Shown here one piece after another: positions 53,144 to 61,334 of a stretch of 64,000 nucleotides of DNA. A model generated the notes under the pieces. That model was not told the origin of the DNA. It ran no database searches and worked only from the letters and a program-made list of their open reading frames with translations. Numbering within the stretch: position 1 is the first letter of the stretch; every line of letters begins with the position of its first letter. Origin of the DNA: Hominisplanchenecus faecis. GTDB lineage: Bacteria > Bacillota > Clostridia > Lachnospirales > Lachnospiraceae. The position numbers were made by a program, and so were the translations under genes. The stretch covers positions 23,934 to 87,933 of the forward strand of contig NZ_JAJEQE010000007.1 in the NCBI RefSeq assembly GCF_020687205.1, read 5' to 3'.

Positions 53144-53395
53144 ATGCCAAAGCCAAGGACACAGTCTGGTGAGAAGAATCTGATTAGCCAGCGATTGATT
53201 GAACTTCGCAAGACCCACAATATGTCTCAGCGTGATCTTGCCTATAAACTCCAGTTAGCTGGTTACGATATGGATAAAAATGTAATCACCAGAATCGAAA
53301 CAAACAAGCGTTATGTCACTGATCTTGAATTAAAAGCCATTGCTGAAATCTTTCAGGTTTCATACATATTTCTCATTGATGGCAAAGATGAATAG
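53144..53395 (+). CDS. XRE-family regulator
   Basis: 83 residues from ATG 53144 (AGAGGAAGAGATTTAAG upstream). HTH_3 domain: KNLISQRLIELRKTHNMSQR, then DLAYKLQLAGYDMDKNVITR and IETNKRYVTDLELKAIAEIF. A minimal repressor-type protein without a sensor. It reads away from a 14-base dyad whose half-site recurs near metK/sortase, making it a candidate element-wide regulator. Confidence 0.82.
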   Translation: MPKPRTQSGEKNLISQRLIELRKTHNMSQRDLAYKLQLAGYDMDKNVITRIETNKRYVTDLELKAIAEIFQVSYIFLIDGKDE

Positions 53396-53403
53396 AAGTG
53401 ACA

Positions 53404-53437
53404 AATGGGGAAGTTCCTTTCGTGCTTCCCCATTTTA
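53404..53437. terminator. bidirectional terminator
   Basis: AATGGGGAAG...CTTCCCCATTTT with a 10-base loop, between the convergent genes ending at 53,395 and 53,450. Confidence 0.75.
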
Positions 53438-53449
53438 TCCGTCCCTTTT

Positions 53450-54058
53450 TTACAAATTTAATAGTTCCAGAATTTTCTGCATGCCAGCCTGATATAAAGA
53501 TTCCGCATATAATATCCATCTCTCACTAACTTCAGTAACGTATTTGTCTATTGTTTTTCGCTTTTCTTTTGATAATCCCATTGTCTGAACCTGTTCTTCA
53601 TATTTCGATATTTTTTCAAGCATTCCCTGGTACACTGTATTTTCTTTCAGCTGATCTTCAACCTCATCAATCCAGGTATCCAGCAGCAACTCCAGCAGTT
53701 TCTTTGTGTCACCGTCATCATTTCCCAATATTGCTTTTTTAATTTTTCCAAGCATTGCTCCATAGGAGATCATTTGAGCCTGTCCCATATAAAAATGGTA
53801 CTGTTCTTCTATCATTTCCTTTTCGCTTTCCAGTCGGAAATATTGATGCACTGCCTTATGCTCTTCTGTCGTTAGACTGATTGCCTGATTCGACTCCATA
53901 AATGTTTCTATTACTGGATACCTCTCTGTAAGTTCCAGTATTTTATTTTGCAGTCTCTGGTATTCCGCATCATGCTTTTTCAGATAGGTGCAAACCTGTT
54001 CTCCTATCCGTATCCCCAAGCATTGCTCATTCCAGATGATATCTGGCTGTGCTGTCAT
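53450..54058 (-). CDS. conserved ICE protein, 202 residues, helical
   Basis: Helix-rich protein with long amphipathic stretches (ILELTERYPVIETFMESNQA, then TTEEHKAVHQYFRLESEKEM, EEQYHFYMGQAQMISYGAML). I have seen similar proteins in Lachnospiraceae elements, where they carry no function name. No signal peptide or metal motif. It has the shared-form promoter at 54,103-54,130 upstream. Confidence 0.6.
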   Translation of the reverse strand: MTAQPDIIWNEQCLGIRIGEQVCTYLKKHDAEYQRLQNKILELTERYPVIETFMESNQAISLTTEEHKAVHQYFRLESEKEMIEEQYHFYMGQAQMISYGAMLGKIKKAILGNDDGDTKKLLELLLDTWIDEVEDQLKENTVYQGMLEKISKYEEQVQTMGLSKEKRKTIDKYVTEVSERWILYAESLYQAGMQKILELLNL

Positions 54059-54102
54059 ATCGGTGTCTCCCTTCTGTGTAGTTTTCCTGTTCCAAGCACA
54101 AG

Positions 54103-54130
54103 ACTATACCACACTTCTGGGAGAAAGCTA
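54103..54130 (-). promoter_or_regulatory. shared-form promoter, 54-kb gene
   Basis: Minus strand TAGCTT, 16-base spacer and TATAGT, with flanks GTGAATAGCTTTCTCC and GTGTGGTATAG much like the copies at 49,886 and 30,630. Confidence 0.5.
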
Positions 54131-54188
54131 TTCACCAAACCTACTGAAATCTCCTGGCAGATCCTGTGCAACCTATCCCTTTTTCCAC

Positions 54189-54229
54189 AAAAAAACTGGT
54201 ATGAAAGACTCCTTGTTCTCTCATACCAG
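54189..54229 (-). terminator. terminator of the CMD gene
   Basis: CTGGTATGA/TCATACCAG perfect 9-base stem, followed by TTTTTTTG on the minus strand, about 100 bases after the stop at 54,331. Confidence 0.65.
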
Positions 54230-54330
54230 CTATCTATTTCTTATTTAACTGAATACACATTCTTTTCTATTCTCTGTGTATCCTGTACTTATTTATGGCA
54301 AAAATCAGACTACAGACACGCTATACACTC

Positions 54331-54837
54331 TTATGCTACATAATCCAGTTTACTGCATCCGGGTTCAAAGGTCACATTATAAATGCCGACCTGCTGCGTA
54401 GAAAGAGGTGCGAGATAGCTTTGTCCGATAAAGTATTTTGCAAAGGCGTCATTGGGTGCGCCGATGGGAAAGACCATTTCATTCTGATGTTCGGCTTTTG
54501 CGTCGGCGGCATCGTCCTCTGCCCATACCTCCTTTGCCATACGGAAGGCCGCCCACGCCTTGGACCAGCCCGCATAAAATGCCGCATGGGTCAAGATCTC
54601 CGCTATTTCCGTTTTGGTCACGCCATTGTTCTTTGCAGTTGTCAGATGGTACCGAAAAGACGAATCCGTCAGTCCCTGCGCCATCAGCACCACCACAGTT
54701 ACAATGCTGCGTTCCCGCAGGGAAAGCTTGTCTTCTCGGCTCCACACCTGCCCGAACAGCACATCATCATTCAATTCCGCAAATTTAGGAGCAAATTCCC
54801 CCAAAGCCTCTCTGCCTGCCGTTTGTTTAACTGCCAT
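54331..54837 (-). CDS. carboxymuconolactone decarboxylase-family protein
   Basis: 168 residues. Helical CMD fold with the family patterns FAELNDDVLFGQVWSREDKL, SLRERSIVTVVVLMAQG and a GVTKTEIAEILTHAAFYAGW segment; the usual CxxC is absent. Such proteins are often redox-linked or hydroperoxidase-like. The ATG at 54837 has GGAGGTG. It starts 3 bases after the flavodoxin-like gene's stop, so the two form an operon, probably under the divergent MerR gene. Confidence 0.88.
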   Translation of the reverse strand: MAVKQTAGREALGEFAPKFAELNDDVLFGQVWSREDKLSLRERSIVTVVVLMAQGLTDSSFRYHLTTAKNNGVTKTEIAEILTHAAFYAGWSKAWAAFRMAKEVWAEDDAADAKAEHQNEMVFPIGAPNDAFAKYFIGQSYLAPLSTQQVGIYNVTFEPGCSKLDYVA

Positions 54838-54840
54838 GGC

Positions 54841-55380
54841 TCACACCTCCTTGCCCATCTGATAGGCTTGCTCCAGCACAATATGACCTGCGATCTCTCC
54901 CACGCCGTTTACGCCGCCTGCAAATACTGTGCCAGCCAGCGCACAGCGAGGGAAGCAGTCCACCCAACCCTGCACAGCTTTCTCTGTGCCCGCAAAGGTT
55001 TTCGGTGCGTCCTCTGCCGCCGTTGCAAGCAGATAGGCTTTCGTAAAGGCGTAGTCCGTATCGAACAATGGGTTAGCACGATCCAGCATAGTCTTGAGCT
55101 GACCGCTGACGCAGTAATAGTAGACGGGTGTTGCGAACACCAGCACATCCACATCATGCATTTTGGCGGCAATTTCCACTGCATCGTCCTGGATGACGCA
55201 GTGCCCCAACTTCAGGCAGGCAAGACAGCCCTTGCAGAAGCCAACCTGCTTTTCTCGCAGATACACAGTTTCTACCTGATGGCCCGCCTCCCGTGCACCC
55301 TTTGCAAACGCTGCCGCCAGCGTTTCGGAGTTGCCGCCCTTACGGGGACTTGAGGAAATGATTAGTACCTTTTTATTCAT
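54841..55380 (-). CDS. flavodoxin/NADPH-dependent FMN reductase family
   Basis: 179 residues: VLIISSSPRKGGNSETLAAA (FMN phosphate loop), CLKLGHCVIQDD after a CKGC pair, VDVLVFATPVYYYCVSGQLK and a LDRANPLF strand. This is the iron-sulphur-flavoprotein/NAD(P)H:FMN reductase branch with two cysteines in CKGCLAC. Likely reduces quinones or electrophiles. First gene of the two-gene operon facing the MerR regulator; slightly GC-rich like its neighbours. Confidence 0.9.
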   Translation of the reverse strand: MNKKVLIISSSPRKGGNSETLAAAFAKGAREAGHQVETVYLREKQVGFCKGCLACLKLGHCVIQDDAVEIAAKMHDVDVLVFATPVYYYCVSGQLKTMLDRANPLFDTDYAFTKAYLLATAAEDAPKTFAGTEKAVQGWVDCFPRCALAGTVFAGGVNGVGEIAGHIVLEQAYQMGKEV

Positions 55381-55431
55381 CGTAGAACACTCCTTGCATT
55401 TTTATATTCTTTGTGTTATTCTCATAGTAAT

Positions 55432-55451
55432 ACCTAAACCTAACTTTAGGT
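55432..55451. promoter_or_regulatory. MerR-type operator
   Basis: Dyad ACCTAAA-CCTAAC-TTTAGGT between the divergent flavodoxin and MerR genes, the usual place for a MerR-family binding site. Confidence 0.65.
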
Positions 55452-55487
55452 CAAGATGTTTTTTGAAATTTTTTTGGAGGGAAATTT

Positions 55488-55925
55488 ATGTATTCAATTG
55501 GACAGGTGGCAGAGATGTTCGGATTGCCCATCTCTACGCTGCGCTATTATGATAAACAGGGACTTTTTCCGAATATGGAACGGGTATCCGGCATCCGCAA
55601 GTTTAGTGAGGCGGAGATTGAAGCGCTCCGGGTCATTGAATGTCTGAAAAAGGCTGGCATGGAGATCAAGGACATTCGGCAGTTCATGGATTGGTGCGTG
55701 GAAGGACCGGCCACCTACCCGCAGCGAAAGGCAATGTTTGAGGTGCAGCGGGTGCACATGGAGGCAGAGCTTGAGCAGATGAACCGGACGCTGGATATGC
55801 TGAAATTCAAATGCTGGTACTATGAGCAGGCAATCAAAGACGGCAGTGAGGACAGACTAAAGTCACTGATTCCTGACCGCTTGCCGGAGGAAATCCAAAA
55901 AGCATATGAAAATGCACATCGCTAA
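55488..55925 (+). CDS. MerR-family transcriptional regulator
   Basis: 145 residues: MYSIGQVAEMFGLPISTLRY, then YDKQGLFPNMERVSGIRKFS and a KKAGMEIKDIRQFMDW helix, followed by a coiled-coil dimer helix to about 120. Belongs to the AdhR/YfmP-like stress group that controls aldehyde/quinone reductases. Strong GGAGGG site. It probably activates the flavodoxin-CMD operon through the dyad at 55,432-55,451. Confidence 0.9.
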   Translation: MYSIGQVAEMFGLPISTLRYYDKQGLFPNMERVSGIRKFSEAEIEALRVIECLKKAGMEIKDIRQFMDWCVEGPATYPQRKAMFEVQRVHMEAELEQMNRTLDMLKFKCWYYEQAIKDGSEDRLKSLIPDRLPEEIQKAYENAHR

Positions 55926-56072
55926 ATTCGATGATTTCAACTGGCTGTACGTACCCAGCGCTACCAAAGTCCAAAAAGAGTCACAAGACGACACTTTCGT
56001 ATTCATAACACGAACGGGAATAGAAAATCAAAAAGCGATCATTCTTCATGATGACTATACAGCGATAGCTCC

Positions 56073-57425
56073 TTATATTTTCGGAAATCGGAAAATAAAA
56101 CTCGTTCCGATACCTTCGATACTTTCGACGTGAATGCTTCCATTGTGAAGATTTACAATCCAACACACCATAGAAAGGCCGAGTCCGGTACCGCCATTTT
56201 CTCTGGAACGGCTTTTGTCTATGCGATAGAAACGCTCCCAGATTCTGTCCAGGTGTTCCTCACTTATTCCAATACCATCATCTTTCACTTCACCGACAAT
56301 CTGGTCATTTTCGACCTTCAGGATAACATGAATATGTCCATTTGTTTTTCCGTAATTGATGGCATTGGTTATTAAATTCATCATCATACGCAAAATCAAT
56401 GTCTGGTCGCCGTTCATAAATAAGTCGTCCTGCTTTTGCAGGGTGATCTCAATATTTTTTTCCTGTGCTTTTGTCTGCAGTTCTTCTATTACAAGTTCGC
56501 TTAATAATCCAAAATCCAGTTTTTCCATCAGATGCTGCTCATCCTGTTCGTTTCTGGCGATCATTAACATTTCGCTTGTCAGCTTTGACATTCGTTTTGC
56601 CTGCCTTAAGATGACTGCAATCTCTTCCTTATCTTCCGCAGATAAGTTTTCATTTTCCAATAAGTACTCACACTGGGAAATGATAACAGCAACGGGAGTC
56701 CGCAGTTCATGGGATACGTCTGATGTGAATTGACGTTCCTTCTCAAACGAAAATTCCAAGCGCTCGAACATTTCGTTAAATTTCTTCGACAATTCGTATA
56801 ATTCATCTTTTGCTTTTGGCAGAGACAATCGTTTGGAAAGATCTTTTCCATTGCTGATGTTTTCAACTTCATCGCAGATAAGATCCACCTGTCTCAATGC
56901 CCGCTTGATCATAAAATATCCGATGACCCCGATCAGAATAATGAGTAATGGGAATACAATCAACAGCATTTTCTTGGATGTCTGTATGAAAAGTTCTATA
57001 GAATGTACGGAGGTAATTCCTCGTACCCACATTTCGTCATCATCACCGTAAGTGTAAACGCTGTCATATATCATCCATTTTCGATTTGATTCGCTTATCG
57101 TTCGCGGTGTATTCGACATGAGGATAGTTTCTTCTGGAAATCGGGCTGGAATCGTTCCATAAAGTAATCGTCCGTTTTTGTCATAAATACAAAACATAAT
57201 ACCGTTATCGTAAAATTCGGTATCGCCGTCAAGATAAAAGGAATCATCCTGAAAATTAATATTTGAAGAGAATCCGGTCACTGCGGCACTGATTTCTTCT
57301 TCTGTCGCAGAAATTCCAACCTTATCCAAAAAAAGAAGGACGAGAACTAAAATAGTCCCAAGAACTACGGCAATGATTCCGGTGTACCATAGCGTAATTT
57401 TTTTCTTGATCGTCAGCTGTTTCAT
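56073..57425 (-). CDS. sensor histidine kinase with large extracellular domain
   Basis: 450 residues. Membrane helices at about 10-32 and 155-175 enclose an extracellular sensor with SSNINFQDDSFYLDGDTEFY. A HAMP domain follows, then SDVSHELRTPVAVIISQCEY phosphoacceptor His near 242, N-box MMNLITNAINYGKT and G-boxes (DDGIGISEEHLDRIWERFYR; GGTGLGLSMV). It pairs with the response regulator by a 4-base overlap. The divergent lipoprotein gene is the likely target. The signal is unknown. Confidence 0.92.
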   Translation of the reverse strand: MKQLTIKKKITLWYTGIIAVVLGTILVLVLLFLDKVGISATEEEISAAVTGFSSNINFQDDSFYLDGDTEFYDNGIMFCIYDKNGRLLYGTIPARFPEETILMSNTPRTISESNRKWMIYDSVYTYGDDDEMWVRGITSVHSIELFIQTSKKMLLIVFPLLIILIGVIGYFMIKRALRQVDLICDEVENISNGKDLSKRLSLPKAKDELYELSKKFNEMFERLEFSFEKERQFTSDVSHELRTPVAVIISQCEYLLENENLSAEDKEEIAVILRQAKRMSKLTSEMLMIARNEQDEQHLMEKLDFGLLSELVIEELQTKAQEKNIEITLQKQDDLFMNGDQTLILRMMMNLITNAINYGKTNGHIHVILKVENDQIVGEVKDDGIGISEEHLDRIWERFYRIDKSRSRENGGTGLGLSMVCWIVNLHNGSIHVESIEGIGTSFIFRFPKI

Positions 57426-58096
57426 TCGTTTTCCCTCATTACATATCCGACACCGCGAACAGTATGGATGAGTTTTTGTTCATATTGTGCATCGATTTTT
57501 TTTCGCAAATAGCGAATGTATACGTCGATCACATTGGAACCACCTTCAAAATCAAAGTCCCACGCATTCTGTTCAATCTGCTGTCTTGTCATTACGATAT
57601 TTTTGTTGCGCATAAGACATTCCAGAACCATAAATTCTTTTGCAGAAAGATCAATTTCATTTCCGGCTCTTGTGACCTTTCTTGTGTCACGATCCAGAAT
57701 AAGATCTGCTATTTTTAGTTGATTGGATGTAAATTGTGGCTTTCTACGCATCATGACACGGATTCTTGCAAGCAGTTCTTCAAATGCAAATGGTTTGATC
57801 AGGTAATCATCGGCACCAAGATCCAGTCCTTTGACACGGTCTTCAATGCTGTCTTTTGCTGTCAGTAACAGAACCGGTGTATCATCTTCTCGTTGCCTTA
57901 ATTCTCTTAAGATTTCATATCCGTCCTTTCCCGGCAACATGATATCAAGAATAATACCATCGTAGGAAGTCATATCGATATAATCCATCGCTTCCAGACC
58001 ATCCCCACAGGCATCTACACTGTAATGTTCCTTGATAAGCCTTTTTTTGACAATGTTTCTTAAATCATTCTCGTCTTCTACAATCAGTAATCTCAT
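57422..58096 (-). CDS. OmpR-family response regulator
   Basis: 224 residues from ATG 58096 (MRLLIVEDENDLRN); a longer frame to 58150 lacks homology. Receiver domain with EDEND, phosphoacceptor Asp in YDGIILDIMLPGKDGYEILR and Lys in LLLTAKD. Winged helix with FMVLECLMRNKNIVMTRQQI and LIHTVRGVGYVMRE. Direct repeats of TTTAATCTT, 11 bases apart, upstream of the divergent lipoprotein gene are a likely binding site. Confidence 0.92.
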   Translation of the reverse strand: MRLLIVEDENDLRNIVKKRLIKEHYSVDACGDGLEAMDYIDMTSYDGIILDIMLPGKDGYEILRELRQREDDTPVLLLTAKDSIEDRVKGLDLGADDYLIKPFAFEELLARIRVMMRRKPQFTSNQLKIADLILDRDTRKVTRAGNEIDLSAKEFMVLECLMRNKNIVMTRQQIEQNAWDFDFEGGSNVIDVYIRYLRKKIDAQYEQKLIHTVRGVGYVMRENE

Positions 58097-58170
58097 AATG
58101 TAATTATTATAATACCAATCATTTTCGTGTGCCAGAGTCCTTTTTTTCATTTTTTGAAATTACTATTTGT

Positions 58171-58190
58171 TTTAATCTTTTTTTAATCTT
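58171..58190 (+). promoter_or_regulatory. direct repeat operator for the response regulator
   Basis: TTTAATCTT at 58171-58179 and 58182-58190, one helical turn apart, just before a TATGAT/TATAAC-like promoter for the lipoprotein gene. Confidence 0.55.
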
Positions 58191-58253
58191 CCCCCTATAT
58201 GATACATATAACAGCAAAAACCAAACACCCAAGAGCCGAAAGGAGAAAATGTT

Positions 58254-58739
58254 ATGAAAAAATTATTAGTAGTTTTATTATCCCTCACATTAATATTTGC
58301 TTTTACAGGATGCACTTCATCCAATAATGGAGCAGCAGAAGATATAGAAATTAAGACACAGGAAGTTGTAACATCAAATACAGATGACAATGATGATAAT
58401 ATCAGTAACACAGAAAACGCAGTAGAGAATGCGAACGAAAAGGATTATGATTTCTCTTCTTATGAAAACGATATCCGTAATATAACAAAAAGTGTAAACA
58501 ATGCAAAAACATCTACAAATGCATCTGAGAATCACGAACAATTCTACGCTTTGAAAAAACAGGTAGACGCAGTTGATGACGAACTGGATAAACTTGATGA
58601 TGAATTTGAGTATGCTTACCAGATGAAAGAGATTAGCTTCGAGATATACAAAGCGAGAGAACGTGCGATTGAAAAACTGGAAGATGAACTGGAATTAGCA
58701 GAAGAAGCGTTGGAAAACAAATACGGCATTGATGATTAA
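58254..58739 (+). CDS. lipoprotein with coiled-coil domain
   Basis: 161 residues. Lipoprotein signal with lipobox FTGC, Cys20 as the lipidated residue. A Ser/Asn/Asp-rich linker, then a coiled coil rich in Glu/Asp (FEYAYQMKEISFEIYKARER). AAAGGAG site 8 bases before ATG. Divergent from the two-component genes, so probably their target and perhaps a signal-modulating partner on the outer face of the membrane. Confidence 0.8.
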   Translation: MKKLLVVLLSLTLIFAFTGCTSSNNGAAEDIEIKTQEVVTSNTDDNDDNISNTENAVENANEKDYDFSSYENDIRNITKSVNNAKTSTNASENHEQFYALKKQVDAVDDELDKLDDEFEYAYQMKEISFEIYKARERAIEKLEDELELAEEALENKYGIDD

Positions 58740-58819
58740 TTCCATCTGGGCTACAAGAATGTGGCAGAACTTTCTTAATTTCTAAAATCGGGTTTGTCAA
58801 GTTTTTTGTGTAAGTTTTA

Positions 58820-58853
58820 AGAAAAAATTTTATGGGGAGGGGCACCTCCCCAT
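58820..58853 (-). terminator. terminator of the small gene at 58.9 kb
   Basis: ATGGGGAGG-GGCA-CCTCCCCAT perfect stem, followed by AAAATTTTTTC on the minus strand; may also stop plus-strand transcription of the lipoprotein gene. Confidence 0.65.
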
Positions 58854-58878
58854 TGTTAGAGTTTTATACTTTTGTAAA

Positions 58879-59064
58879 TTAACTCGTCAAAGCATCCTTG
58901 ACAAGCATATCCATTTCATCGTTCAAAGCTCTGGATTCCTGATAGGCACATAACAGACACTCATAAGCTTTTTTGAGTATTTCCGCTTCTTGTTCCTGAT
59001 CTGCCGCTTCCAGTGCCTGTAAACGGTGATGGATCTTTTCCCATTTCTTATGCAGTTCTTCCAT
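58879..59064 (-). CDS. small helical ICE protein, 61 residues
   Basis: MEELHKKWEKIHHRLQALEA, then a DQEQEAEILKKAYECLLCAY segment, ending MLVKDALTS; two amphipathic helices forming a likely hairpin or dimer. ATG 59064 with a GGGGGATT site. Typical of the tiny ORFs near one end of Tn1549-like ICEs; function unknown. Confidence 0.6.
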   Translation of the reverse strand: MEELHKKWEKIHHRLQALEAADQEQEAEILKKAYECLLCAYQESRALNDEMDMLVKDALTS

Positions 59065-59109
59065 CAGAATCCCCCATTTTCATATTTTTCAATCCTTACC
59101 TGGATCTTT

Positions 59110-59265
59110 TCATCCATGGAAAGCTGGTTCCGGACCATCGCCCAGTTGTTCATCGGACTTTGCTTCCGCAGTTTCCTTCACTATCCCTTCTTTGGAATCT
59201 GTTTCCACAAGTCCATTTCGGGTCATCTTTTTGACCGCATGTCTTTTCGCCTTAAATTCCTCCAA
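59110..59265 (-). CDS. small basic/acidic ICE protein, 51 residues
   Basis: TTG start at 59265 preceded by an excellent AAAGGAGGTGAAAGCGA site. Product MEEFKAKRHAVKKMTRNGLV, then an acidic linker ending GPEPAFHG. No known domain. The perfect ribosome site and its close spacing to the next small ORF are the main support. Confidence 0.55.
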   Translation of the reverse strand: MEEFKAKRHAVKKMTRNGLVETDSKEGIVKETAEAKSDEQLGDGPEPAFHG

Positions 59266-59302
59266 TCGCTTTCACCTCCTTTCTCCCCAAATAGATAAAA
59301 AA

Positions 59303-59338
59303 ATAAGGCCATCTATCGTGGATAACGGTAGACGACCT
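59303..59338 (-). terminator. terminator of the ImmA/IrrE gene
   Basis: Imperfect hairpin AGGCCATCTATCGT / ACGGTAGACGACCT with a T7 run on the minus strand, just after the stop at 59,355. Confidence 0.65.
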
Positions 59339-59354
59339 CAAGTTATATACTTCT

Positions 59355-60434
59355 TTATGATGTTATTACTTTGTATTTGTGTTTTAATGCTTTTGACAGT
59401 GCAACATTTGTAAATGGAACAATCTGATCATTTTGCAAGCGGCCAAGGACAATACCCGGATCTCTGTCAATTCTTTCAGCAAATCTGCGGACAGCATTTT
59501 CGCTAAACTCATTCATTCTAACGAAAGCCTCATATTCTCCCGGAGGGATCAATTTGTCTTCCGCATATTTATCTGCTGCATCCTCCTGTCCAGCGTGCTC
59601 ATTTTCAAACGTAATTCCATAATCACCATTAATAATATGGCCAATCTCATGGAACAGAGTAAACCAAAATGTATCTGAATAGAAACGTCTGTCATTCACC
59701 ATCAGCATTACATTCTGCCCAATCTTCTTGGTTGCACCATTTATTCCTGAACCCGGAAGATTTGGAAGTATTACGAATATTACTCCCGCATCTTCAAAGA
59801 CCTTCCTAATCAGTGGATAAAAATCACCATGCTGTGTTGTTAATGTCAATGCATAATCAACAGCTTTTTCAAACTTCTTTTTGTCAAACTTAGGTGCTTC
59901 TATCTTCAGTGCCTGATTAATTGCGATCTGAACCATTGCATTTGCTCTGGCAGTATTAGCCTCTTTCATATCCTCAGATGCACTTCGGAAACTAACTGCC
60001 ATATTTTGCTTTGTAAAAACAGATAATGATGCAACATTTAAAAATTCACGTAGACACTTAATCTGCTCATTTGTTTTTCTCGGAAGATCAGGCAATCCAA
60101 AATTCTCTCTGAAATATGTGTACTGAAAGTACTTGAAAATTCTTCTTTCCTGCTCTAATTCCTTGGATGATTCAAACTCAGCAATCAAAGCGTCATAGCT
60201 CTTCTGAAGATTCAGCCAGTAGTCAACACTAGTCCCTAACATTCGAGATAATTTCATGGCTATATCGATTGATAAGCTTTGCTCCCCACGTACCAGAATA
60301 CTTAAATTCTTTGGCGTGGTATCTAATCGTTTTGCAAAATCTTTCTGAGAAAGTCCACTTTCTTCAATGATTTCTTTGATATAGTATCCAGGATGAAAAG
60401 CAATCTTATCATTATATTCAATATAATTACTCAT
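59355..60434 (-). CDS. XRE + ImmA/IrrE-family antitoxin-type protein
   Basis: 359 residues. N-terminal HTH domain typical of HigA (FHPGYYIKEIIEESGLSQKD, then KNLSILVRGEQSLSIDIAMK). C-terminal zinc peptidase-like domain with HEIGH in FTLFHEIGHIINGDYG. It overlaps the toxin gene by 8 bases. In the HigBA/addiction arrangement it represses the pair and neutralises the toxin. The protein looks intact although its toxin is broken. Confidence 0.88.
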   Translation of the reverse strand: MSNYIEYNDKIAFHPGYYIKEIIEESGLSQKDFAKRLDTTPKNLSILVRGEQSLSIDIAMKLSRMLGTSVDYWLNLQKSYDALIAEFESSKELEQERRIFKYFQYTYFRENFGLPDLPRKTNEQIKCLREFLNVASLSVFTKQNMAVSFRSASEDMKEANTARANAMVQIAINQALKIEAPKFDKKKFEKAVDYALTLTTQHGDFYPLIRKVFEDAGVIFVILPNLPGSGINGATKKIGQNVMLMVNDRRFYSDTFWFTLFHEIGHIINGDYGITFENEHAGQEDAADKYAEDKLIPPGEYEAFVRMNEFSENAVRRFAERIDRDPGIVLGRLQNDQIVPFTNVALSKALKHKYKVITS

Positions 60435-60786
60435 AATGGTTACTTACCTCCTTTACTTCAACAATTCTAACCACACCAGCAATTTCATCAATATTACAAG
60501 GATCATAAGGTTCTTCATTCTCATCTAATGGCTGAATAATAATACGCCATGGATCTCTTCTCGTTTTTACATCTATAGCAAAAAATCCATCCTTATTGCC
60601 ACTTAACTTATGAAAATGAAACGTCGGCATCATTACTATATCCTTAATTACACTCGCCTGCTGCATAGCATTTATTCGGGCAAATAGGCTGGTTGCTAAT
60701 GCAGCATTCCCGCCAAACAATTTTTTTGCAATTTTTAAATCGGTACATTGTTTCTAAACTTTGCTGTTATTGTATAGTAGCTGCAC
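60427..60786 (-). pseudogene. HigB/RelE-type toxin with early stop codon
   Basis: GTG start at 60786 after AAAAGGAGGGCAAAC. Codon 11 is TAG (60754-60756), where relatives have Glu in the pattern 'KVEKQC..LK'. The frame then continues as a complete toxin: TDLKIAKKLFGGNAALATSL, then IVMMPTFHFHKLSGNKDGFF and AIDVKTRRDPWRIIIQPLDE. All conserved RelE/HigB residues after the stop are present, so the mutation is recent, or the sequence has an error. A weak restart at TTG 60720 would lack about 22 residues. Likely inactive mRNA interferase. Confidence 0.8.
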
Positions 60787-60886
60787 GTTTGCCCTCCTTT
60801 TCAAATTACCCGTTGGGTAATCTAAATATACCATCAGGAGAGGCTCTAGTCAATAATTCACACACTCTTTTCACAATTATTCTTCC

Positions 60887-60996
60887 ATTTCCTTCTGTTT
60901 TCTGGCTTCAACCTCCTCCGGCTTAGTAGTCATGAGTGAGTAAAGCTTCAATGTCTTATCGAACTTATCCTTGAATGGAATGATAGTGCTTCCATT
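60887..60996 (-). pseudogene. VirB4 C-terminal remnant of a second ICE
   Basis: Minus-strand frame ending at TAA 60887-60889 reads STIIPFKDKFDKTLKLYSLM, then TTKPEEVEARKQKEMEE. It closely resembles the end of the VirB4 protein at 23,734 (KLYRLMTTKPGEA). No ATPase core remains. It is preceded directly by a fragment of an unrelated HTH protein, so it is a deletion scar. Confidence 0.75.
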
Positions 60997-61256
60997 TGAT
61001 TTTTCTTGAGTAAATCATAAACAAGATAATCATCAACCTCCAACAGATCTGCGACTTCCTTAACGGAATAGGACCAGGATTTCAATTCTTTCCCGGGTTT
61101 TTCTCCGGTAACTTTATGATATTTAATCTGATTGGCGTACCATTTTTCAAAGCTGGCAATGTTGATTCGTATCTTTTCGGCAATCTCTTTTGATTCAAAA
61201 ACATTTTTATGAACCAGCCAGTATCGATCTGTCTTTTTTAGTGTTAGTGTTTTTTC
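60997..61256 (-). pseudogene. HTH protein fragment
   Basis: A start-less minus frame reads TLTLKKTDRYWLVHKNVFES, then KEIAEKIRINIASFEKWYAN and LKSWSYSVKEVADLLEVDDY, LVYDLLKKNQ, a repeated-HTH type DNA-binding protein of Clostridia elements. It breaks off near 61,000 where the VirB4 remnant begins; the open frame closes at 60948 in foreign sequence. The N-terminus also lacks a start codon, so both ends are lost. Confidence 0.6.
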
Positions 61257-61334
61257 TTATATCATATCTCAAATCCAGATAAAAATTTAGGATGTCGATT
61301 GCAGACAAAATCTGCCTGATCAACACCCTGTTTT

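Noticed and set aside
55906..56133. 75-residue plus-strand frame after the MerR gene
   Set aside because: Overlaps the end of the kinase gene in antisense and lacks a ribosome site.
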